A DNA stretch of 64,000 bases from Alphaproteobacteria bacterium (GTDB lineage: Bacteria > Pseudomonadota > Alphaproteobacteria > Caulobacterales > Hyphomonadaceae): positions 1-64,000 of the forward strand of contig JAHJYW010000042.1 in assembly GCA_018827375.1 (NCBI GenBank). The letters are read 5' to 3'. The stretch's first letter is position 1, and every line of letters starts with the position of its first letter. The position numbers were made by a program, and so were the translations under genes. Under the pieces are notes generated by a model, which saw only the letters and a list, made by a program, of their open reading frames with translations, ran no database searches and had not been told where the DNA came from. This document shows positions 27,665 through 35,663 of this stretch, one piece after another.

Positions 27665-27680
27665 TGGAACGAATGTTCCA
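27665..27680. promoter_or_regulatory. Candidate TetR operator
   Basis: TGGAAC and GTTCCA form a perfect inverted repeat with a four-base spacer, 55 bases upstream of the SDR start in the TetR/SDR divergent region. Size and position suit a TetR-dimer operator. Confidence 0.55.
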
Positions 27681-27734
27681 TAATGAGCGCGATAAATCAA
27701 CCGCCCCGGCGCCGGGGTGCTGTGAGAGACCTGA

Positions 27735-28463
27735 ATGATGGAAACGATACTGGTACTGGGCGCCGGAACGCCAGACGGCGTTGGGGGCGCAATAGCACTC
27801 CGGTTTGCGAAGGGAGGTTACCACGTACTTGTGACGGGCCGGACTTTGCAGAAGGTTGAAGCCACGCGCGCAGCCATTGCCGCACAAGGAGGATCAGCCG
27901 AAGCGATGTCCTGTGATGTGACATCGCAACAGGACCTTGATGCCGTGTTCGACGCTCTGGCGGGTAAGGAAATGCCGCTTGCTTCGGTCGTCTACAATGC
28001 CGGGAACAATGCGCCTGTCGCTTTTGAAACACTGACGGCCGAGCAGTTTGAATCCTACTGGCGTGTCTGCTGCCTTGGGGGATTTCTGGCCGCCAAACAT
28101 GCGATGCCGCTCTTGGCCAGGCAGGGGCGTGGCACCATGCTGTTTACAGGCGCCTCAGCGTCCTTGCGCGGCAAACCCAACTTTGCACATTTCTCTGCGG
28201 CAAAGGGCGCGCTTCGAAACCTGGTTCAGGCGCTGGCACGGGAGTACGGCCCAAAGGGCGTGCATGTGGCTCACATAATCGTCGATGGAGTCGTCAATGG
28301 CGATCAGGTCAAGTCTCGGTTCGGTGACTATCTCGACAAGCTTGGAGAAGATGGAGCCCTCGATCCGGCCGCGATCGCAGAGGCTTTCTGGATGATCCAT
28401 AGCCAGCCCCGGTCTGCATGGACGCAGGAACTCGACCTTCGTCCCTTCAAGGAGGCCTGGTAG
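27735..28463 (+). CDS. Short-chain dehydrogenase/reductase
   Basis: A 242-residue Rossmann-fold oxidoreductase. The nucleotide motif is GAGTPDGVGGAIA near residues 9-21, the NAG motif is YNAGNN (87-92), and serines 141 and 143 sit where the catalytic Ser is expected. The usual YxxxK is FSAAK here: Lys157 is kept but Tyr153 is replaced by Phe. Several SDR subgroups share this change, so activity may differ from classical SDRs. First gene of a four-gene operon controlled by the divergent TetR gene. Confidence 0.88.
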   Translation: MMETILVLGAGTPDGVGGAIALRFAKGGYHVLVTGRTLQKVEATRAAIAAQGGSAEAMSCDVTSQQDLDAVFDALAGKEMPLASVVYNAGNNAPVAFETLTAEQFESYWRVCCLGGFLAAKHAMPLLARQGRGTMLFTGASASLRGKPNFAHFSAAKGALRNLVQALAREYGPKGVHVAHIIVDGVVNGDQVKSRFGDYLDKLGEDGALDPAAIAEAFWMIHSQPRSAWTQELDLRPFKEAW

Positions 28464-28467
28464 CGCC

Positions 28468-28863
28468 ATGACCGAGATCTCTGACATCATGTTCTACATT
28501 GCCGCTGGCCTTTCCCTGCTGGGGGTCCTTGCTCATGAGCTTGCAGGAGCCCCAAAAGTTCTCGGACCGCTCAAAACGTCTGGCCTGCCTGATGGTGTGA
28601 TCTGGCTCCATCATTTCTCATGGCATGTCGGATCGGTTGCGGTACTGGCGATGATAAGCTTGTTTCTATTCGCCGCATGGCAGCCGTCTGGATTTCTTTT
28701 CGCGGCTGTGGCGACAGCAATGAGCGCTGGCTTTGCCGCGCTGGGCATCGGGCTCGCCATCTTCGGGAACCGGGCCCTGTGGCGAACACCGGCGCCGTAC
28801 CCCTGGACGCTCATCGCGATCCTTGGCGGACTTGGGATGTATTTCATGGAGCGTTCGCTGTGA
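28468..28863 (+). CDS. Small four-helix membrane protein
   Basis: A 131-residue protein with about four hydrophobic segments (near residues 5-23, 50-68, 72-95 and 112-126) and a HHFSWH histidine cluster at the start of the second. I do not recognise a family. It starts four bases after the SDR gene and its stop overlaps the hydrolase GTG start, so it is part of the same operon. The histidine cluster at a membrane border could bind a metal or haem, but this is speculation. Confidence 0.8.
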   Translation: MTEISDIMFYIAAGLSLLGVLAHELAGAPKVLGPLKTSGLPDGVIWLHHFSWHVGSVAVLAMISLFLFAAWQPSGFLFAAVATAMSAGFAALGIGLAIFGNRALWRTPAPYPWTLIAILGGLGMYFMERSL

Positions 28864-29798
28864 ACAATTCGGACGCAGACTGGACCTTTGGTGGCGCATG
28901 GCCCTACGAACCGAAATGGTTTGATACGCCTCAAGGACGACTGCACTACATAGACGAAGGTCCGCGCGTCGGGATCCCTATTGTATTCGTGCACGGAAAC
29001 CCGACCTGGGCTTACCTTTATCGGCGGTTTATCAAAGCCGTTACAGGTTGGGACTTTCGGGCGATTGCAATGGACCACTTGGGGTTCGGGAGATCGGACA
29101 AACCCACCCCGGCCGATGTCTATTCTATTTCCCTTCATGCCGACCGATGCGAAGCATTGCTCGAATCGCTGGACCTGGAAAATGCGACGCTTGTGGTTCA
29201 GGACTGGGGCGGCCCAATCGGTTTAACCTGGGCAGCCCGCCATCCCGAAAGGGTGTCGGGACTCTTCGTCCTCAACACATTCTTCCAGCGGCCGGTTGGC
29301 GAGGTTCCCTTGCCCGCCATCCTCAAGGCGTTTCGTACGCCGATTGTTGGCGCGCTGTTGGTAAAAGGAGCCCACGCCTTTGTGAAAGGGTTCTTGTTTC
29401 GGGCGGGGCTGAACGATCCGTCACGCCTGACCGAAACTGACAAGGCGGCCTATCTCGCGCCACACCCTACCTGGTCGTCCCGGTCAGGAATCCTCGCTTT
29501 CCCACGTCAGATACCGTCCGGACCAAAGGGCCCGATAAGTGATTTCGTGGCTGCTGAAGGAGCAAACCTGGAGGCCGCGTTCGCCGGCAAACCTGTGAAA
29601 ATCGTCTGGCCCATGAAGGATGTCGCGTTCAGCGCGGAAACACTCGACGGCATGTGGTTGAAGGCCTTTCCACATGCGGAGGTCAAACGGGTCGAAAATG
29701 CGGGCCACTTTATTCAGGAGGATGCCCCTGAAACCGTCATTCCCGAACTGATGGACTTTATTGGCAGGACACACAAATCTTCTGAAGGCCCAAAATGA
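28860..29798 (+). CDS. Haloalkane dehalogenase-like alpha/beta hydrolase
   Basis: A 312-residue alpha/beta hydrolase. The oxyanion region is HGNPTW (45-50). The nucleophile elbow VVQDWGGPIG has Asp115 followed by Trp116, the arrangement of haloalkane dehalogenases. His283 (ENAGHFIQED) and Asp254 (PMKDVAF) complete a likely triad. The start is a GTG at 28860 overlapping the previous stop; the frame runs further upstream but inside the preceding gene. Known relatives cleave carbon-halogen bonds, but similar proteins act on other substrates. The operon partners (SDR, exporter, TetR) suggest turnover of a xenobiotic or lipid-like compound. Confidence 0.85.
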   Translation: MNNSDADWTFGGAWPYEPKWFDTPQGRLHYIDEGPRVGIPIVFVHGNPTWAYLYRRFIKAVTGWDFRAIAMDHLGFGRSDKPTPADVYSISLHADRCEALLESLDLENATLVVQDWGGPIGLTWAARHPERVSGLFVLNTFFQRPVGEVPLPAILKAFRTPIVGALLVKGAHAFVKGFLFRAGLNDPSRLTETDKAAYLAPHPTWSSRSGILAFPRQIPSGPKGPISDFVAAEGANLEAAFAGKPVKIVWPMKDVAFSAETLDGMWLKAFPHAEVKRVENAGHFIQEDAPETVIPELMDFIGRTHKSSEGPK

Positions 29799-30952
29799 AC
29801 CCCCGCATTCTCTGCCTCGTTTTCGCACCTTTTGCATTTGGCACCAATGCGTTCGTGTTTATTGGCCTGATTGATCCGATGGCCGAAGGTCTGGGTGTCG
29901 GCGTTCCTATGATCGGGCAGCTACAAATGGTGTTCGCGATTGCGTGCGGATTTGCCGGTCCTTTCCTCGCGCGGCTGTTATCGGGCGTCGATCGCAAGAG
30001 ACTGCTTGTCGGCGTGCTGGCGAGCATGGTGGCGATGAATTTTGCGTCAGCCCTGGCACCCGATTTCGTGACACTGGCGGGGTTACGTTTCCTGGGCGGA
30101 TTCTTTGCAGCCCTCACAATCCCGCTGGCGACGACGATCGGTGTAAACATGGTGCCTGAAGCAAGGCGACCGGATGCTATCGCTGCTGTCATGGCTGGGT
30201 ATACGTTGGCATTCCTGCTGGGAATGCCGCTCGGCACAATACTGGGGGATGCTTTTAGCTGGCGCGCGGCATTCTGGTTTGCAGGCGGAGTAGCCGTCGT
30301 CGCTGCACTACTGATCGCACTTGTAGCGCCTGGAAACGTGAAGGCCCCACAGCTTGCTGGCGCTAATTTCAAAACGGCGCTCAGCGGTGAAAACCCGAAA
30401 CTCATGGCGATCACCATGCTGGGATTCGTCGCGACCTTCGTGACGGTTGGCTATATTGGACCTGTCATTACCCAGACGACAGGACTTACGGGCGCAGCCA
30501 TTGGCGGTGTTCAAATTGCCACCGGCATCGGCAGCTTGATCGGTGTACCTGTCGGGGCGTTGTTTGCACGACTAGCTGTTCGAAAGGCACTGTTCATTCT
30601 GTTCGTGTTGGCCGGCCTGACGCAGGTGGCATTCGCGCTTGGCATGCGTTTTGATTTTGGGGGCTTGTCGGTGCCTTTCCTGATCGTGACGATGGCGCTT
30701 GGATCGGCTGCGCTGTTTGCAACGACCACCGTCGTTCAGGCACGCCTAGCAGCCACCTCTGGCGCTGCAGTGACGATCGCGTTCGCCCTCAACAGTTCCA
30801 TGGTTTATTTTGGACAAGGCGTGGGCGCTACCCTCGGAGGCGGTGTGATCGCAGCAATAGGATTGAGTGCGACCGGCATTGCGGGCGCGGGTGTTGCTAT
30901 TTTTGCTCTCGCTCTCGTTTTGGCGCTACGTGTGCAGCCTGCTCGTCCGTGA
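29795..30952 (+). CDS. MFS transporter
   Basis: A 385-residue major-facilitator permease with about twelve hydrophobic segments and a DHA1-like pattern: the A-motif region is GPFLARLLSGVDRKRLL, and motif C-like GYTLAFLLGMPLGTILGD lies in the first half. The start overlaps the hydrolase stop (ATGA). It closes the TetR-controlled operon and probably imports or exports the compound handled by the SDR and the hydrolase. Confidence 0.9.
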   Translation: MNPRILCLVFAPFAFGTNAFVFIGLIDPMAEGLGVGVPMIGQLQMVFAIACGFAGPFLARLLSGVDRKRLLVGVLASMVAMNFASALAPDFVTLAGLRFLGGFFAALTIPLATTIGVNMVPEARRPDAIAAVMAGYTLAFLLGMPLGTILGDAFSWRAAFWFAGGVAVVAALLIALVAPGNVKAPQLAGANFKTALSGENPKLMAITMLGFVATFVTVGYIGPVITQTTGLTGAAIGGVQIATGIGSLIGVPVGALFARLAVRKALFILFVLAGLTQVAFALGMRFDFGGLSVPFLIVTMALGSAALFATTTVVQARLAATSGAAVTIAFALNSSMVYFGQGVGATLGGGVIAAIGLSATGIAGAGVAIFALALVLALRVQPARP

Positions 30953-30989
30953 AAAGCAGAAACTCGTTCGTATTAGACTGGCGCCACCA

Positions 30990-31418
30990 TCAGTCGCCGC
31001 GTCGAACGATAGAGCCCGTGGCGACAAGGTCTGAAAGAAGCGCAAGCGTCGCCTTGCCGGAAGTTTCAAATGGATCGAGGTTCGGGCGCTTGAAGTATTT
31101 CAGCAACATGCCGGGATTGAGCTTGGAGATACTCACGTGTCCCATGGTCCAGTTTCCGAACATGCGCTCGTCAATCTCCGCATAGTCGAGAAGACGGACA
31201 TGGGTGTGACGTGGATCACGGACAATTGCGTTGAACAGTTCACAGACCTCGTCGCGACCGCCCTCCAGGACCTGAATGAACAGATCGTCCGAAACACATA
31301 GCAGCCCCGTAATGCCGAGGGCCGGATTGTTGGTGCGTGATTGGTTGAGGATATTATCGAGAAACGTTCCCTTCAGGGCGTCGGCAGGACGGCTCGCGTA
31401 CAGGCACCTAACAATCAT
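30990..31418 (-). CDS. BLUF-domain blue-light photoreceptor
   Basis: A 142-residue single-domain flavin photoreceptor (BLUF, sensor of blue light using FAD). All residues that matter for the photocycle are at the expected spacing: Tyr7 (LYAS), Asn31, Gln49 (FIQVLEG), Trp90 and Met92 (FGNWTMG). It has no output domain, so it would act by protein contact. The gene begins one base after the stop of folE on the same strand, so the two are almost certainly co-transcribed and probably coupled in function. Confidence 0.95.
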   Translation of the reverse strand: MIVRCLYASRPADALKGTFLDNILNQSRTNNPALGITGLLCVSDDLFIQVLEGGRDEVCELFNAIVRDPRHTHVRLLDYAEIDERMFGNWTMGHVSISKLNPGMLLKYFKRPNLDPFETSGKATLALLSDLVATGSIVRRGD

Positions 31419-31419
31419 C

Positions 31420-32136
31420 TCAGTCTCGCTTTCTCAAATTAAGCAGCGCCAGGAACTCACTACGAAGGGTATGGTCCTTGAGGAATGATCCGCGCATCGC
31501 GCTGTTGATCATTACGGCCTCATCTTTGACGCCGCGCCAGTGCATGCAGAAATGGTCGGCTTCCATCACGACGGCGAGGCCGTCGGGGCTGACCTTGCTC
31601 ATCAGGATTTCCGCTATTTGAGCAATGGCTTCTTCCTGTATTTGCGGCCGTGACATGATCCACTCGGCAAGCCGGGCGTACTTTGACAATCCGATAAGGT
31701 TTGAGTGTTCATTGGGCATGAGCCCGATCCACAGTCGTCCCATGATCGGACAGAAATGATGGCTGCATGCGCTCCGAACCGTTATCGGCCCGACGATCAT
31801 CAACTCATTTAGGGATTCCGCGTTGGGAAATTCGGTTACGGCTGGCGGTGCCACGTAGCGGCCGGCAAAGACTTCGGTAAGATACATCTTTGCAACCCGG
31901 CGCGCGGTGTCACGGGTGTTGTGATCATTGTCGATATCTATCACCAGGCTTTGAAGGACGGTTTTCATGCCTTCTTCGACTTCAGCCAGAAGCGCGTCGA
32001 GGTCACCCGGTTCAAGGAAATCGGCAATATTATCATTGGCGTGAAAACGTTTTTGCGCGCGCTCAATGCGCTGACGGATCCGGACTGATGCCGGCTCGTC
32101 CCTAGCGGAAATCACATTGTCTTCTTGGTCGTCCAT
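31420..32136 (-). CDS. folE: GTP cyclohydrolase I
   Basis: A 238-residue enzyme that converts GTP to 7,8-dihydroneopterin triphosphate, the first step of folate and pterin synthesis. The zinc ligands are Cys124 and His127 (CSHHFCP) and Cys197 (DHFCMHWRG). The usual CEHH motif is CSHH here. The ATG at 32136 fits the family N-terminus; the frame is open to 32265. A BLUF photoreceptor gene follows after one base. Light-controlled folE genes are known in other bacteria alongside photolyase genes, whose antenna is a folate. That this copy is a light-response isozyme is inference. Confidence 0.92.
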   Translation of the reverse strand: MDDQEDNVISARDEPASVRIRQRIERAQKRFHANDNIADFLEPGDLDALLAEVEEGMKTVLQSLVIDIDNDHNTRDTARRVAKMYLTEVFAGRYVAPPAVTEFPNAESLNELMIVGPITVRSACSHHFCPIMGRLWIGLMPNEHSNLIGLSKYARLAEWIMSRPQIQEEAIAQIAEILMSKVSPDGLAVVMEADHFCMHWRGVKDEAVMINSAMRGSFLKDHTLRSEFLALLNLRKRD

Positions 32137-32614
32137 CTTCAATATTTCTGCTTTGCAATTTAATTCCGATATCACCCTTAGGGCATTCAAGGCACGTTGT
32201 CTCACTTGGAAATGGATACAGAAATCAGGGTGCTTGCTTTCAACTGGGCGTATCAGTGGACCCACAGCTGGGCTGTTGGACTGATGGTGAACTAGACGAC
32301 CGCCCCGCTAGTTCAAGATGTCACCTGAAATCTTCCAGCTTGGTGTTTCCATCAGGCCACCTGAATGGCTAGCCTGCGAAGTTCGAAGAAGATGACAGAA
32401 TTGGCCACCTAATGACCGATGTTGCTACCACCTGACCGAAATAACCACGCGCCCTGAGATCTCCTTGGAAGAAAAACTCATTGTATTGATCGGTTTTTTT
32501 GCGGTCAAATATCGAAAATAATCTGTCCCTTCTATGGAGCAGTTCTGTCAGCTTCGTTATGGTGCTCAGGTCCGGGGCGGAATTCATTCCAGACGCGCAA
32601 ACAAGGAATATCCG
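32137..32614. other. Divergent intergenic region, folE / aldehyde dehydrogenase
   Basis: No supported gene. GAACTAG (32289-32295) and CTAGTTC (32308-32314) form a perfect inverted repeat with a 12-base spacer. CCACCT recurs near 32357, 32405 and 32428. AAGGA at 32603-32607 serves the dehydrogenase. Promoters for both flanking transcripts must lie here. Confidence 0.45.
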
Positions 32615-34042
32615 ATGTCCAGCACACACTTCAGCATGACGATCAACGGTCAGGCCATTAATGGCACCGAGACCTTCGCCGTAGAGAATCCCGCGACCGG
32701 CAAGGCTTTTGCGAATGCACCCGATTGCACGCAAGCGGAACTTGATGCCGCTGTTGCTGCAGCGCGCGCAGCTTTTCCGGGCTGGAAGGCGACACCCATC
32801 GCCAAGCGCCGAGAGCTCCTCAATGCCATGGCGGGCGTCATCATGCAGAACCTGCCTGAACTGTCCCGACTTCTCACACAGGAGCAGGGCAAGCCGCATC
32901 CTGATGCCGAAGGTGATGTCGGCGGTGGTGCCTTCTGGCTGATGGAATCCTCAAAACACGAGATCCCGGAGCATGTTTCCGAGGACTCCGCCGAGCGCCA
33001 CGCTGTCACGCGCTATGGCCCGATTGGTGTTGTCGCCGCAATCGTGCCGTGGAATTTCCCAATCATTCTGGCCGCCTTCAAGCTTGGCCCTGCGTTGCTT
33101 GCGGGCAACACGGTTGTCCTCAAGCCCGCCCCGACGACTCCGCTGACGACGCTACGCATAGGCGAGCTGTTGCGCGGCGTGCTGCCAGATGGCGTTTTAA
33201 ACGTGATCTCCGGTTCCGACCGGCTCGGTCCTTGGCTGACGGCGCATCCGGGCGTGGACAAAGTCAGCTTCACTGGCTCGACGCAGACCGGCAAGAAGGT
33301 CATGGAAAGCGCGGCGCATTCGTTGAAGCGTGTGACACTGGAACTCGGCGGCAACGATCCAGCGATTGTGATGCCGGACGTCGACGTGGAGAAAGTAGCT
33401 GAGGATCTGTTCTGGGCCGCCTTCCGTAATACCGGGCAGATATGCATCGCCACAAAGCGCATGTATATTCACAAGGATGTCTACGAGCCACTCAAGGCCG
33501 CCCTTGTGGCCTACGCGAAGACCGTCAAGGTCGGGGACGGGGCGGAACAGGGAACGCAGATCGGCCCTATTCAGAATTCGGCCCAGTACAAGCGCGTGCT
33601 CGAACTGATCCAGGACGCCAAGGACAATGGCTACAAGTTCCTTATCGGCGGCGAAGCATCCGATGTTCCCGGCTATTTCGTGCCGATCACCATTCTCGAC
33701 AACCCGCCTGAGAATGCCCGCATCGTGCAGGAGGAGCAGTTCGGTCCGGTCCTTCCATTGCTCAAGTTCGACAATCTTGATGAAGTGGTCGGGCGCGCGA
33801 ATGACAGCGAGTACGGCCTCGGCGCATCGATCTGGTCGAGCGACATTGCGCGGGCGCAGGAGATCGCCACAAGCCTTCAGGCTGGCACCGTCTGGATCAA
33901 TGAAAGCCAGCACCTCAGCCCGCATGCGGCTTTTGGTGGCTTCAAGCAATCAGGCATTGGCGTCGAGGGCGGACAGGAAGGCGTGCTGGAGTTCTGCCAG
34001 GCGCAGACCGTTTTCACCCGCAAGCCACAGCCAGCGACGTAG
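32615..34042 (+). CDS. NAD(P)-dependent aldehyde dehydrogenase
   Basis: A 475-residue aldehyde dehydrogenase-superfamily enzyme. The catalytic thiol is Cys277 (NTGQICIATKR) and the general base Glu243 (LELGGNDP). The oxyanion Asn is in VPWNFP, and GSTQTGKK lies in the nucleotide-binding turn. Length and motifs are complete. The start ATG at 32615 follows AAGGA at eight bases; upstream codons in frame look non-coding. The substrate is not evident. The gene stands alone, ending in a strong terminator. Confidence 0.94.
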   Translation: MSSTHFSMTINGQAINGTETFAVENPATGKAFANAPDCTQAELDAAVAAARAAFPGWKATPIAKRRELLNAMAGVIMQNLPELSRLLTQEQGKPHPDAEGDVGGGAFWLMESSKHEIPEHVSEDSAERHAVTRYGPIGVVAAIVPWNFPIILAAFKLGPALLAGNTVVLKPAPTTPLTTLRIGELLRGVLPDGVLNVISGSDRLGPWLTAHPGVDKVSFTGSTQTGKKVMESAAHSLKRVTLELGGNDPAIVMPDVDVEKVAEDLFWAAFRNTGQICIATKRMYIHKDVYEPLKAALVAYAKTVKVGDGAEQGTQIGPIQNSAQYKRVLELIQDAKDNGYKFLIGGEASDVPGYFVPITILDNPPENARIVQEEQFGPVLPLLKFDNLDEVVGRANDSEYGLGASIWSSDIARAQEIATSLQAGTVWINESQHLSPHAAFGGFKQSGIGVEGGQEGVLEFCQAQTVFTRKPQPAT

Positions 34043-34064
34043 GTGACACCACCGGCCGAAACAA

Positions 34065-34088
34065 GGGCGTCCAAACGGACGCCCTATT
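34065..34088 (+). terminator. Terminator after aldehyde dehydrogenase
   Basis: GGGCGTCC (34065-34072), loop AAAC, GGACGCCC (34077-34084), then TATT. A perfect eight-base GC-rich stem 22 bases past the stop. Confidence 0.8.
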
Positions 34089-34128
34089 CCAGATATCAGG
34101 GCAATTTTTTGAGGTTTTGGCCTTAGGC

Positions 34129-34467
34129 TTATTTCAGGCTGGCCATCACGCTTTCAGCATTCGGCTTGGTCTTTGCGGCGTGCAGGCTGATCAGCCCGAC
34201 GCTCTTCGTGGCGGCTACCGCATTGGCCAGCATCTCAGCTTGGCATGCGCGTTCGTACTTCAATTTCCCGCCGAGTCCGCCTGCATTGCGTGAGTCGACG
34301 CGGCAGGCATGTCGCGCCTGACGCTCGAACGCGGTGTAGGTTACCTCTGGAGAGAGATCCGGATTGTAGTTGAATTTCGCATTGAAGGTTGTGTCTGCGC
34401 TGGCAGCGCCGACGGTGACGAAGCCGAGGGCGGCTGCGGCGAGGACGGCTTTGAGGGTGATGGACAT
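34129..34467 (-). CDS. UrcA-family exported protein
   Basis: A 112-residue secreted protein with a signal peptide ending in GAASA. The mature part matches the UrcA pattern: FNYNPDLSPEVTYTAFERQARHACR...RACQAEMLANAVAA, with two cysteines expected to form a disulphide. UrcA proteins are common in alphaproteobacteria and have no known function. AGGAG lies eight bases upstream of the ATG at 34467. The open frame extends to 34818 but that part looks non-coding and overlaps the lipase start. Confidence 0.87.
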   Translation of the reverse strand: MSITLKAVLAAAALGFVTVGAASADTTFNAKFNYNPDLSPEVTYTAFERQARHACRVDSRNAGGLGGKLKYERACQAEMLANAVAATKSVGLISLHAAKTKPNAESVMASLK

Positions 34468-34694
34468 TAGGTGTCTCCTTTGGGGTCTGCATGTCTCTGA
34501 TGCAGCGCTCCGGCTGCCTCTCCACTGACCACGGGATGAGCTCTGCAATCCCGATGCGCGCACGATTTCGACCTGAGGATTTTCTGAGGGACCAGATTCA
34601 AATGGGCCGTATCGGTGATCTGCGATCAGGTATGCCTTGCCAACCTGCCGCGTGACATCGATGATCGCCTGACACGAAGCAGCGGAGGCAAGCC

Positions 34695-35663
34695 ATGGCC
34701 GTCTACAATCTGGAAATGGCGAAGACCCAGTTGACGCTCGCCGCAATTGCGAACGCTGCTGTCGGCCAGCCGATGAGCGTGGTGAAACCGGCCATCGAGG
34801 TTGAACTCGCCAACACATCCTATGCTACCAAAGGGGAATGGTCGCTTGTCTGGGGCCCGGTTGTCGGCACGGTCGACCAGAACATGCTCTATGTCGCGCG
34901 CCACAAGCAGACAGGTTTTCTGTCAGTCGTCCTGCGCGGTACCATTTATACGGTCGACAGTTTCTGGGAAGATGTTCCCAAGAGCCAGTCTCCTTGCCCT
35001 TACACGAACGGGGTGCAGACTGCCGTGTCGTCCGACTTCCTCGAAGCGGTCGCCGGAATGCTTGGAGTTGCTGATGACAAGTCCGGACTCACCCTGCCGG
35101 CCTATCTCAACGCTGCGGCCAGCGCGTCCCACGGCGTCAACCTGTTCGTCACCGGCCACAGTCAGGGGGCTGCCCTTGTTCAGATTCTTTATGCCTGGGC
35201 CCTGCAGCAGGCGCCGTCATGGCCTAATTCGGGTGGAACCAGTATAATTGCCTATGCTTCGGCGCCGCCCTCGCCAGGCGACCCAGCTTTTGCAGCCTGG
35301 ATTAATGCGAGCGGGGGATCCTTCCAGATTATCAATCCGCTCGACACCATTCCCTACTGGTACGGACGGATCGACCAGATGATCCCCGACAATGTACCCG
35401 AACCGCTACCTGACACGATCGAAGGCGCCCTCATTCGGGATGGCATACGGCTCTGGGCTGACCAGGCCCGGGCCGCAGGCGCGTGGCAACAGGCCGACAC
35501 GCTTGTGCGTCTTGGGTCGGTCCAGCTCCCGTCAACCATCGGCTTTGTCGATCAGGCCAAAAACCAGCACACGCACAATTCCTATTTATATCTGATGGGC
35601 GCACCACAAACCGATATCGGTCCCGCCTCCCTGTTGCCGGGCTACGGCTCGCCCTCACCGTGA
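34695..35663 (+). CDS. Class 3 lipase-like alpha/beta hydrolase
   Basis: A 322-residue protein of the lipase (class 3) group. The nucleophile elbow is GHSQGAA with Ser156, the strand before it VNLFVTG, and the Asp region NPLDTIPY near 215. His in NQHTHNSYLYL is the likely third residue. An oxyanion segment FLSVVLRGT lies at 75-82. GGAGG precedes the ATG. No clear signal peptide is seen, so a cytoplasmic location is likely unless another export route applies. Its 3' end overlaps the convergent regulator gene by 22 bases. Confidence 0.85.
   Translation: MAVYNLEMAKTQLTLAAIANAAVGQPMSVVKPAIEVELANTSYATKGEWSLVWGPVVGTVDQNMLYVARHKQTGFLSVVLRGTIYTVDSFWEDVPKSQSPCPYTNGVQTAVSSDFLEAVAGMLGVADDKSGLTLPAYLNAAASASHGVNLFVTGHSQGAALVQILYAWALQQAPSWPNSGGTSIIAYASAPPSPGDPAFAAWINASGGSFQIINPLDTIPYWYGRIDQMIPDNVPEPLPDTIEGALIRDGIRLWADQARAAGAWQQADTLVRLGSVQLPSTIGFVDQAKNQHTHNSYLYLMGAPQTDIGPASLLPGYGSPSP

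Noticed and set aside
33197-33949. A 250-codon minus-strand frame inside the aldehyde dehydrogenase gene
   Set aside because: Antisense shadow with no motif and no ribosome binding site that I could support.
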